From Amia ocellicauda (Eukaryota; Chordata; Actinopteri; Amiiformes; Amiidae), in NCBI RefSeq assembly GCF_036373705.1, contig NC_089869.1, positions 14,209,676 to 14,273,675 on the forward strand: a DNA stretch of 64,000 nucleotides, given 5' to 3'. Below the pieces are notes generated by a model, which made no database searches, was not told where the DNA came from, and was given only the letters and a program-made list of their open reading frames with translations. A program made the position numbers and the translations under genes. Below are positions 10,401 through 21,000 of the stretch, in pieces (position 1 is the first letter of the stretch; every line of letters starts with the position of its first letter).

Positions 10401-13400
10401 TCAAGGGTCACTGAGGAAGAGACTAGCAGCCCTTTGGACGCTGAGACCACTGCTGCAGACTGGTACAGAGACCCTGGGGACTGCCCCACACTGACACACA
10501 CTGCCAAGGACTGACAGAGACCGGTTCATTCAGGGGCGTCGCAAGGGGGTAGGCATCCTAGGCAATTGCCTGGGGCCTCGGGTTGGAGGGGGGCCCCCAA
10601 ATGGAAACCAAGCTTCGAGGATTTATTTTGCCTGGGACCCCCACATACCCTAGAATCACCTCTGGGTTCATTAAACATGTTTCATCTTCTGTCTTCTACC
10701 ATGTCCAAAGAGAAATAATTGGTACCAAACTATTATTATTTTTTTGAGTATTCAGAGAAATGAGTGACAAATTATCTTGAACATCTTTGTCTTGTGTAGG
10801 AGTTATAAATACGAGCTGTAGCAACCAATAGAGGGCTCTAGATCTCTCCTGACATTATTTAAATTTGAAACAAGACAAGTTGGTAATAAACATTTCTGTC
10901 ATTTGTATGTTTCTTGAAAGGTTTAAAACTTGGTAAGAATATTCCGGATTTCTATGAACTTCTCACAGCACCGATAACAAAAGTGAGTAATAATCATTTG
11001 TTATGCCGATCTGATTAGTTGTTGTCTTTTATTATTATTATTTATTTATTAGCAGATGCCCTTGTCCAGGGCAATACAAAGTGCAAGACTTCTGTCTGCA
11101 TTAGATGCGTCCACATAGACATGGAAAAACGGGTAAACGGTTGGGAACACTAGAAAGCCCTGCAATAAAACAGGACAAAACATTGACTTTGTGTCTCCAA
11201 AGATCCTTAATCGGTGGTTTGAGTCGGAGCCCCTGAAAGCCACTCTGGCCACAGATGCGGTCATTGGTGCCATGACGAGCCCCGATGCCCCTGGCAGCGG
11301 GTGAGAGTTATCCTTCCTGTCAGCTGGCACTGCAGCTCTGTGGTGCTGGTGGCTTTAATTGCATTCAGTCATGAGTTAACTGACCATGTCTTTTCAGTTT
11401 AGTCTGAGATATTGTAAGAGTTGCTACTCATCTGCAGTTAGCTGCAGTAATCTATGTCAAACAGTGTGGTTTTACCTGAATATTAAGCTTCTTTAACGGT
11501 CATGCTGAAGTGATTATATCTGTGTATGTCCGTGTGTCCCTGCAGGTACGTGCTCCTGCACCACGTGATGGGAGAGGTGGAGGGGGAGAGAGGCGCCTGG
11601 GGGTATGCCGAGGGGGGGATGGGTGGCGTCTCACAGGCCATTGCCAACTCTGCCCAGGCCCATGGAGCCTCCATCTTCACTGAGCAGGTAAAGACACCAC
11701 TCTTAAAACACCGACCTTGACAGCTCTCTCCAGTCACCTCAGTTACTTGCCGTTGGTCTTTTCAAAAGATGTCAGAGTGAAGTGTTTTGAGGAGGACTGT
11801 GATGTGTGATGTCCCACTCCATCTCTCTCTCTCTCTCGCACATCTCTCTCAGGCTGTAGAGCGGGTTTTGATTGGTAAGGATGGGTCCGCTAAGGGAGTT
11901 GTCCTGAAAGGCGGCATAGAGATCCACAGTAAAGTAGTTCTGTCCAACGCCACCCCACACGTCACCTTCAGAGACCTCACCCCACAGGTGATTTCCTGAT
12001 TTCATTTGTTTCTAACCAAAAATGTTCACTGCAAACTTTGATTGTCTTAGAAACTCCTGATTATAGTCAGTAAGCATCCTTGTTTATGTAGCGATGATTT
12101 CTCCTTCCTTGCAGGACTCTCTACCTCCAGATTTTATTAAAGCTGTCTCTCAGATTGACTATGCCTCTCCTGTCACCAAGATAAATGGTAAGCTGAGAGC
12201 AGACCAGCACTCTCTCTCTCTATTGTATGTCATGTACTCTCTCTCTCTCACACTCTCTCTATCTCACACAGTTGCTGTGAACAGGCTCCCCAGTTTCCTA
12301 GCTGCCCCCAATTCTCCAGATGGGAGACCAGGCCCACACCACCAGTGCTCCATCCACCTGAACTGTGAGAGTACTGAGGTGTTAGAGCAGGCTTACCAGC
12401 AAGCCACACAGGGACATCCTTCTACCAGGTCACTGCCCTCCTTCATGCATGTTTACCTTGGTTTGGCATGCTTCACAACATGATTTCCTAATGGTGGTTC
12501 TCTCACTCTGTCAGACCCATGCTGGAGGTTTGTATCCCCTCAGTACTGGATCCCACTCTGGCGCCCCCTGGCTGCCATGTGGTGTCCATTTTCAGTCAGT
12601 TCACCCCCTATTGGCTGGAGGGAGGCCGGGCCTGGGGGGAAGAGGACCGTGAGAGATATGCTGACTCAGGTGAGGGATAATAAGGTGGTGGAGGGGTGGG
12701 GGATTTGAGGACTCTAGGCTTTGGGAATATTGTCTTATTATGAGAGATAGAGGAACATATATTGGTGCTGTGTCTGAGGAAATTTGCTCATTTAATCTAG
12801 TTGATCCGGTGGAAAATTTCCGCTGCCTAAAAACTGGATGTGTAATTTGTATCTGGCTCAAATTAGAGGCAGTTTAGTGTATGCAGTCCAGATGGGTTTG
12901 ATTAGTTCTTTACCAAACCCCTTCTTGTTTATTTTTTTACTTTAATGACACATCATCAATATATCAGCAGGATATACTTCCAGGAGTAGTTTGATAGGCT
13001 AACGTTCTCCTGGATTACTGTTTTAACAAATGTTACAGCAACTAATTCAACTTTAGCTATATTTTTTAATTGCTTTGTAAAAGTCATTTAACACATCATG
13101 TTCCTTTAGTTGCAATCTTGTACTTTAAATAATTCTTAATTACATAGATGTGGCATTTTCAGTGCTGCTGGGGAAGGGTGGTCTCTGTGGGACTCAGGAC
13201 TGAGGAGCCCCTGTTTTTGTGTGTTCCTATAGTGTTTGGATGGATTGAGCGCTATGCCCCTGGATTCAAGAGCTCTGTCGTGGGCAAAGAGGTGCTGACA
13301 CCCCCTGACCTGGAGAGGATATTTGGGCTGACAGGAGGGGTGTGTATTGTGTATTGGGCCTGGGGAAAGGGAGGTTTATGGGTTGAACTTATGGTTCAAC

Positions 13401-14737
13401 CTCCAGGTTTTTATTTGAGGTTACATTTCTTGCATGGCAGTGCTCTCTGTGCGGGATTTAAATTTGGAAATAATATTCAGCAGATAACTGTACAGCTACA
13501 GCAGGGCTATTCACGGTTTGCTGGGTTGATAACGTGTCTGTTTAGAGGAAACACATTTACTATCAATAGTGATACCATGCATGCCTCAAAAATAAGGATT
13601 AGGATTAATCTGTTTTGGACCCTCTGTATGAGCTTTGAGCCATGTGGAAAGTTACAGAGAATGTAGCAGGGCAGTGTTTCTAAACCACAATTGAATGCGA
13701 TGCATGTGGTAAAGATTGATTTAAATAACTGAAAACATACTGTTGAATAGCATTAGGAAAGGGGTCGTAAGTGGTGCAATCACCTCTACGTGAAAGGAAT
13801 TCTCTTTTCTTTGGTTTTCTAACATATAAGCATGTTTACAGTGTCGGATTAGTAATTACAGACAGACTACAGATAGAAGAATTACAGATAGACTACAGAT
13901 AGAAGAACTCATGTGACCTCTGTGAGTCTAAAATATGCCTGTCCTTAGAGTGAACTCACAGAGAGAGAGAGAGTTCTGCATAAGTGCAGTGCATGGCTAG
14001 AGAAATCAGATCCAGTAGGGAAAAAAGATCAACACTCCCAACTGGCAACTTAAAGCAATATTTTACAGATTGTAATTAACAAAGCACACACCGTTATTTG
14101 GGCCTTGAGGGGGACTAAAATTACAGACACGTTTTTATGTGTTGTCCAAAGAGCACAATGCTCAGTCAAGTAGGCTAAAAGCAACAGCTCCCCATAAACA
14201 TGTGAGATTTGTCTTAACTGTGTTAGAGTTTGTTTACTTGTATTTGCACTGGCTCTTGTAAAACACTGTTCTCTGATGTCAAATTCCTTGTGAGGCCAGA
14301 ACTAATAATTATTTCCCCTTTTTTTCTTTCTTAGAATATTTTTCATGGAGCAATGTCATTGGACCAGCTCTACCTAGCAAGACCTTTGCCCGCCTTCTCT
14401 AACTATCGTTCACCAATCAAAGGGCTGTATCTGTGCGGGAGTGGAGCCCACCCAGGTCTGTCCCTGTCAGGCACACACCAACCAGAAAACCCATATAGAT
14501 GTTTTTTTCATAACAGCCAGAGGATTGGTTTATTGTTTTGCTTTGCATTTTTAAATTGCATTGAATTAGAAAGAGGTTTATGATAACATTATTGTCTTCC
14601 TTGTTGGGTCGGGTGTAACCTGTCTATCTCTTTGTCTGTCTGTCTGTCTCTCTTGCTGTGTACCAGGTGGAGGTGTGATGGGCTCAGCAGGGTGGAATGC
14701 AGCCCTGGCTGTTCTTGATGACCTGCAGAGAGGCTGA
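7460..14737 (+). CDS. pyroxd2: Pyridine nucleotide-disulfide oxidoreductase domain-containing protein 2
   Basis: FAD-dependent oxidoreductase of the phytoene-desaturase/amine-oxidase-like class; the human protein is mitochondrial and its substrate is not established. Coding exons: 7460-7577, 8343-8362, 8796-8889, 9105-9178, 9959-10114, 10309-10462, 10921-10982, 11203-11300, 11546-11687, 11853-11987, 12115-12187, 12272-12428, 12515-12669, 13233-13339, 14335-14455, 14667-14737. They join to 579 codons including the stop (578 aa; human about 581). The start gives an Arg-rich, acid-poor leader ([17 protein letters not shown]) fitting a mitochondrial targeting sequence. It is followed by [12 protein letters not shown], the Rossmann FAD-binding GxGxxG at residues 38-43. 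Later landmarks are [57 protein letters not shown] and the C-terminal FAD motif [16 protein letters not shown]. Exon 2 is only 20 nt. Intron 6 holds a hAT-like MITE and intron 7 a SINE fragment. No frameshift or premature stop. Confidence 0.96.
10523..10672. mobile_element. hAT-type MITE with 8-bp target-site duplication
   Basis: A 134-bp element at 10531-10664 starts CAGGGGCGTCGCAAGGG and ends CCCTAGAATCACCTCTG, imperfect terminal inverted repeats of a hAT kind. It is flanked by an exact 8-bp direct repeat GGTTCATT at 10523-10530 and 10665-10672. An 8-bp duplication is the hallmark of hAT insertion. There is no coding capacity, so it is non-autonomous. It sits in PYROXD2 intron 6, well clear of the splice sites. 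Confidence 0.85.
11032..11085 (-). repeat. SINE 3' tail fragment
   Basis: On the minus strand the segment reads GCCCTGGACAAGGGCATCTGCTAA followed by an (AAT)n-rich tail. This matches the tail of the element at 46509-46650 and a tail widespread in ray-finned fish tRNA-derived SINEs. Only the 3' part is present (5'-truncated). It lies in PYROXD2 intron 7, about 115 bp before exon 8. Confidence 0.6.
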
Positions 14738-15033
14738 TATGAAGGCTGGGTGGGGGTGGGCACTGGACATGGCCTTGCAATCACACAGCACCCCGACTGG
14801 ATCCTCCCTCTGCTGAGCAAAACATATAAAGTCCATAGGTTCTTCATTCAGTGTTTGGGACCAGCCCCAGGGCTCCATAACTCAAACAAGCAAGAGACTT
14901 CATTAAAGATCATTTACTTCAGCCAATGGACATTTGCTCTTGGTGGAACTGAAAACTAAAATTATATATCAAATAATGAATATGTGACAAACTGATAAGC
15001 AGCTATTACTTCGGTGTTAACAAGCAGTTGTGA

Positions 15034-15050
15034 AATAAAGAAAGAATAAA
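15034..15050 (+). terminator. PYROXD2 polyadenylation signals
   Basis: Two AATAAA hexamers (15034-15039 and 15045-15050) lie about 300 nt after the PYROXD2 stop codon, the first canonical signals on that strand. Cleavage would be expected near 15060-15080. Confidence 0.65.
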
Positions 15051-15079
15051 AGCTCACATTATCAGTCAGTACACTCTAC

Positions 15080-15640
15080 ACATATAGGTTTGTTAACCTT
15101 GAGATGGAGGGTCAATGCCTTGCACAGTGTGTGTTAAAGGGCATCAACATGGCAACCAAAAACAGGCAAGAGGAACAGTATGGTGGGCCCCGGGAAGAAA
15201 AAATAAAAATCTATAAAACAGTACTTCTTTCTTACACACTTCAATGGTTTATACAATGTCTCACATTTATGTAACTGTTACAGTATAGATAAAATACATT
15301 AAAAACCGTTTTCTCTCATACTGAGCTTACTGTGACTGAATAATTCATTTATTAACATGGTCACGATCATAAACACTCCACAGAACACGGACTTCTGATG
15401 CCAATGAGAGAAAATAAACGAGAGCATCAGCGGCTGCAGATGAGGCGCTGGGCAACCCAAGTCATCACACAGCCCGTGGTGCGCAAGGTACAACAATAAA
15501 AACGAGAAAAGCGCTTTCACAAGATTATTCGTTCAACAGCTCATGCATTATAATATAGGACTTCCGTCCGTTAGCCTTCCTGCACTTCAGGGTCGCAAAT
15601 AAGAAAAAACCCACCGTGTGGTCGTATACAGTGCTTGTTT
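15080..15640. other. Short intergenic gap between PYROXD2 and the TPR/RRM gene
   Basis: About 0.56 kb between the PYROXD2 3' end and the next CpG-rich promoter. No exon or repeat was recognised. Confidence 0.45.
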
Positions 15641-15821
15641 GTCTACCCCTCCGTGGTGTGCACGATGTATGACTGATGTACTCTCTCTTTAAGACGCAGC
15701 GCGCCGGCGCCGACGCTCAGGAAGCGCAGAGATTCCCCGAGACTCCGCACTGTTTCCCAACTTTTGCTTTTTACGTCTTTATTTGTGTATCTGCTCGCAT
15801 CGGTGGGAATAATAATGCTGG
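15640..15821 (+). promoter_or_regulatory. CpG-rich promoter/5' UTR of the TTC31-like gene
   Basis: A local rise in CpG (GCGCGCCGGCGCCGACGC near 15700) lies directly upstream of the first coding exon, in otherwise AT-rich DNA. No TATA box was seen. The untranslated leader includes an ATG at 15815 that opens an overlapping upstream frame just before the main start at 15822. Confidence 0.5.
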
Positions 15822-17979
15822 ATGGTCGCACTGATGAGGCTCACCAAAGACATATGCAGGCTCCTGGGCATCGGCAGCGGTGAGGCACTTCACACACACT
15901 TTCCGGACTTGGTTTGTCCTCACTTTACTGTTTCCAAATAGTTTTTTTCTTGTTCTCCATCCGAGCGGTCACTCATTCTCTTCATCCTTCCATCCTCAAG
16001 CCGGGGGCATTCATGGGCAGATACTAGCGCTTGTTCCCGCAGTATCGCACTATTTTGCGCGTATTGGAATAACGCGGGGACGACGGAGAAATGCAGTGAT
16101 TGAAAAACAAATCCAAAAACTTGAGGCAGAAGTATCTCGAATGAAGACACCCGAAGGTTACAATTATTCGTTTACTTACATTTCCGTCTATAAATCAATA
16201 CATAAAGGCCGGGCCTGCGATACATCAAATGCTTGTGTGGTTCGTCAGCCACATTCACCGGGTTCAAGCGAAGGTGCCCACGCAGGTATTCGTTTAAATT
16301 AAAGCTTTGTGCTGCGTTGCAAAGAAGGATTTAGTTCGCGTTGTTGTGGCGCAGATCTGCACAATCCCGCCGATCCCATTGGTGGAGCTGCGCAGAGCTG
16401 CGGAAATCTGCGCTGCCCAACGCGACTTATTTAGTTCGCTGCGGGCTGCACACACTTCATGGTGGGTTTCTCTCTAGATCAGAAGCGCAGAGCTGTCGGT
16501 ATCTATTTCAATTTTTTTTTTCTTCTTCCAGATCTTAACATATCCCAGGCTCTGATTTATATTTGTGCATGCTGTGCTACTTTTTCAATACAAACTTGCG
16601 GGAAATTAAACCCGCAAGAGTTGTGAAATCGTGCAGATGACCCGTGACCAGAGCCTGCTTGTTCAGAGGAATGCTACAATTTTGACTTTGAACTTGAAGA
16701 CCCGTCTGCGGCTTATTGGAAGCACATTTTCTGATCCAGTTGTAAAAACACAACTTATACATCTTTTACTTTTCGCTCTCTCTATTCTAATGCATCTCCC
16801 ACGTTATGTTCTATGAAATGTGTACTCTAGTAACTGACTTTAATTGGATATATATCTTTTTTTGAGTGTGTTAGCAAATGACAAACCTGGCTTGATAGTG
16901 ATGCAGATTGAATTGTGTATTGTTTTCCTGTCCCACATCTTTTCTCAGTGGTTTAAATCCCTTCCCAGGACGATTTTAAGGAACGTTGTTATTTTTCCAG
17001 TTGGAATCATAAATGCTTGGTAAAGAAAGGCACCTTCCGGATGTGGTGGGAGCAGCAGTTTAATTTGAAACGTGTTTGAATTGAGGACAGAAATGAAGGA
17101 GAACCACTTGTGGAAGATGACGAGCAGGGGGTGACATGGTTTACACCTGGGCAACATCAATGTCTTCATTATCTTTTGTGACTGTGAGCTTTTTTTCTTT
17201 TGAGAAGAGATGACAGTCCCCTCTTTGTGGGGTGGTTATCGTGTGTGTGAGATTAGGGTCCGGTCCGGGCCTCTGTAATGTGTGTTTGTGTGTGTGCTTC
17301 CTGCTGGCACTTGGCACTACAATCCATTCTTGTCTCACCCGATAGTGAGATACATAATACTTTATCAGCCTGCAGGGATTGATTTATATTAATCCGTTTT
17401 CTTGGCATGGATTATCCTAATGATTATTTTTATTTTTATGAATTGCTTTGTTATGACTAAGGCTGGATGACGTCAGCCACTTTATTCAATTTTCTTTCCC
17501 TTTGTGTATGGTTTTGAAAGGATGTTACAAAAGACATGCATTATGAGCAATCTGCTCAGGCTTCTGGGAGTTTTTACGATGATTCATTCAGTGCAGGAGA
17601 TTTGTATTTTTGAGTGTAACCAGAGCTTAGTATTTGACTGACCTTTCTACAGCTGAAAAACAAAAGCCACACAAGGTAGTCCCTTTGTAAAGTTGCTGAT
17701 CTTAATATAGTAATGAAATAAACATGTGAATGTAAGGGTACAGGTCTCTATAACTCTCAGCAATAGGGGTAGAATCTCTTATTGAAATCAAGTGTAAATC
17801 TGAAAAAACTCAGTTGTCAATTGTGTATCCACATATAAATTTTTCCAGGAATAGTTTTATGACATGCTATAATATACTTAATTCTCAAGAATGTCTAATA
17901 TCCTAGTCTAGACTGTCAAGTATAACCCAGCACAAGCAAAAATATTAGTAGTAGCTATGTGCACCCAAACACATGCACG

Positions 17980-18030
<51 letters not shown>

Positions 18031-21000
18031 AGACCGCTTTTAAATATTATTGCTCTGGGTTTGGAAAATTGCAAACAGATTGGTGATTCTTGGTGCCAAA
18101 GAGCTGTACACATAATGATAGAAGAATGCAGATCCATCCTTAACTGCATTATATGTTATTGGTAGATTGACCTGCTTTGTTGTATTTAGACATGAAAGCA
18201 TTTTGACGTGCTATGTATAGAACATTTGTTTTATGGAAATCATCCGTAACCCATTTGCATTAGAGCTAATCAAAGTCTAGCTGTATGTGTGCTGTAGCAT
18301 CTAGTTGACGGTTAGTACAGCTTGCGGGCTTAAATTGGAATTTATAATTTGTTAATCTGCTATATGGGTAGCCTAACCCTTATTGTCCATATCCAAGTAA
18401 ATAAAAATGTTATTTCAATGTAAGTCATAAGAAGCATTATATTAAAGATTAAAAGGGGTTGTAAGATGGTCTGAATTATATATATATATACATAAAGTAC
18501 TGTGCAAAAGTTTTAGGCAGGTGTGAAAAAATGCTGTAAAGTAAGAATGCTTTCAAAAATAGACATGTTAATAGATTATATTTATCAATTAACTAAATGC
18601 AAAGTGAGTGAACAGAAGAAAAATCTACATCAAATCCATATTTGGTGTGACCACCCTTTACCTTCAAAACAGCACAAAGTCAGGGATTTTGTAGGCATAT
18701 ATTCAGGTATATGATTAAACAATTGTACCAAACAGGTGCTAATGATCATCAATTCAATATGTGGGTTGAAACACAACCATTACCTGAAACAGAAACAGCT
18801 GTGCAGGAGGAATAAAACTGGGTGAGGAACAGCCAACTCCACTAACAAGGTGAGGTTGCTGAAGACCGTTTACTGTCAAGAGTCATACACCATGGCAAGA
18901 CTGAGCACAGCAACAAGACACAAGGCAGTTATACTGCATCAGCAAGGTCTCTCCAATCCAGAAATGTCAAGGCAGACAGGGGTTTCCAGATGTGCTGTCC
19001 AAGCTCTTTTGAAGAAGCACAAAGAAACGGGCAACGTTGAGGTCCGTAGATGCGGTTGTCGGCCAATGAAACTTACTGAAGCAGATGAGAGACACATCAT
19101 GCTTACTTCCCTTCACAATCGGAAGATGTACAGCAGTGCCATCCGCTCAGAATTGGCAGAAAACAGTGGGACCCTGGTACACCCATCTACTGTCCAGAGA
19201 AGTCTGGTCAGAAGTGGCCTTCATGGAAGACGTGTGGACAAAAAGCCATACCTCCAACGTGGAAACAAGGCCAAATGACTCAACTATGCACAACAACACA
19301 GGAACTGGGGTGCAGAAAAGTGGCAGCAGGTGCTCTGGACTGATGAGTCAAAATGTGAAATATTTGGCTGTAGCAGAAGGCAGTTTGTTCACCGAAGGGC
19401 TGGACAGCGGCACACGAATGAGTGTCTGCAGGCAACAGTGAAGCATGGTGGAGGTTCCTTGCAAGTTTGGGGCTGCATTTCTCCAAATGGAGTTGGGGAT
19501 TTGGTCAGAATGAATGGTCTCCTCAATGGTCTCCTGAGAAGTACAGCAGATACTTATCCATCATGCAATACCATCAGGGAGGCATCTGATTGGCCCCAAA
19601 TGTATTCGGTTTGCTCACTTTGCATTTAATTAATTGATAAATATAATCTATTAACATGTCTATTTTTGAAAACATTCTTACTTTACACCATTTTTTCACA
19701 CCTGCCTAAAACTTTTGCACAGTACTGTATTTTATCTGTATATAAAATTCACATCACATATTCAGAAGTCTATTTTAAAACCATAATATGGGAAAGTTAA
19801 CTTATTGAAAAGATAACTCGACCTACCAGTTTGTGTACAAACTCAATTTTATAATTAGTGACTAATTATAACTTGTATGTGTGTAAGTGTCAGGCCTCGG
19901 TAGGAGAGTGCATACTTTTTTTGTTTGCCAAATGCTGTGTCAGTCTAATAATGCAGGGCCTCAGTCCATGTCTCTAGCATCTAATCAATTCATGGTAAAT
20001 CATGTACATCAGTACAAATCACGGTATTTGCCTATATGCCTTTTGTTAAGCTAAACCAAGTGTGGAAGTATATATTTTGGCAGATTGTATATATTTGATG
20101 TTTTGAAATGCTTCTGATAGCTCCTCTTTCCCCTTAGTGGAGAAATAATAATTCTTAGGAATGTTCCAAGCAAACTATTTTATCTGTTTTTGTTCTTAGT
20201 CTGTCTGCACTTTAATTAGGACGAGTAGGACCTTCAACGGCTTTAAAGTTAGCTGTAGGAATAAAATTTAAAAACTGAATGTGCACAGCCGCATTAACAA
20301 GGTTATTCTTACAGAACAGCTTCAAAGTGAAAGTCTTCGGGATTGGGCTCAGGAAGTGCTGAGTGATGAGAGGTTGCATTCCTGATGAATGAGATAACAT
20401 TGATCTGTAATTTATCCTTTCCCCAACCACGATAAACAAAGCCTCTACTTGTTGTCTCTCAAATGTTAACTGTTGGTGGTATGTAGACACATTCCCTTCT
20501 GAGCTGCAAGAGGAAAAAATGGTTATAAAAACTGTATTATTGTTTTTCCCCCACAAGAGGTGCATTCAGCAGGACTGTAGCAAAGTATTCGTTTCTCAAG
20601 GTTAACAGATGTTTGCTAGGATCCTGATATCGTGTGTGTTCCCGGCCCCGATTAGAGGTGTTGACATGGCAGTGGAATCTCCTCAGTGTACAGCTATACC
20701 TCCAATCTCTGGGATTTTCGTGGAATGTTAAAATAACATTTTTCCTGTATTTCTGGGAAGCGAAATGCCAGATCAGAGATGTGCCAATGTTAGCCCTGCC
20801 TGCTGTTTGTCATGCAGACATTCAAAGATGCAGATCATTTTACATTATACATACTCATCTTATAACACAGTAAAAATATAACTGGGACTTTATGTATGTA
20901 ATTTGATTTAAAATGCAGTTATGTGACATGTGAACTCAACATACTGTAGTGAAAGTGCCACGCATCATTCACTCCTAAATATATTTTGAGCCCTGTGGAA

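Noticed and set aside
13148-13666. 172-codon plus-strand open frame
   Set aside because: Only its middle (13233-13339) is real, as PYROXD2 exon 14. The rest is intron sequence read through, as shown by the acceptor at 13232 and donor at 13340.
20212-20565. 117-codon minus-strand open frame in the first intron of the TTC31-like gene
   Set aside because: No recognisable domain, no splice or start context and no neighbouring exons. Treated as chance.
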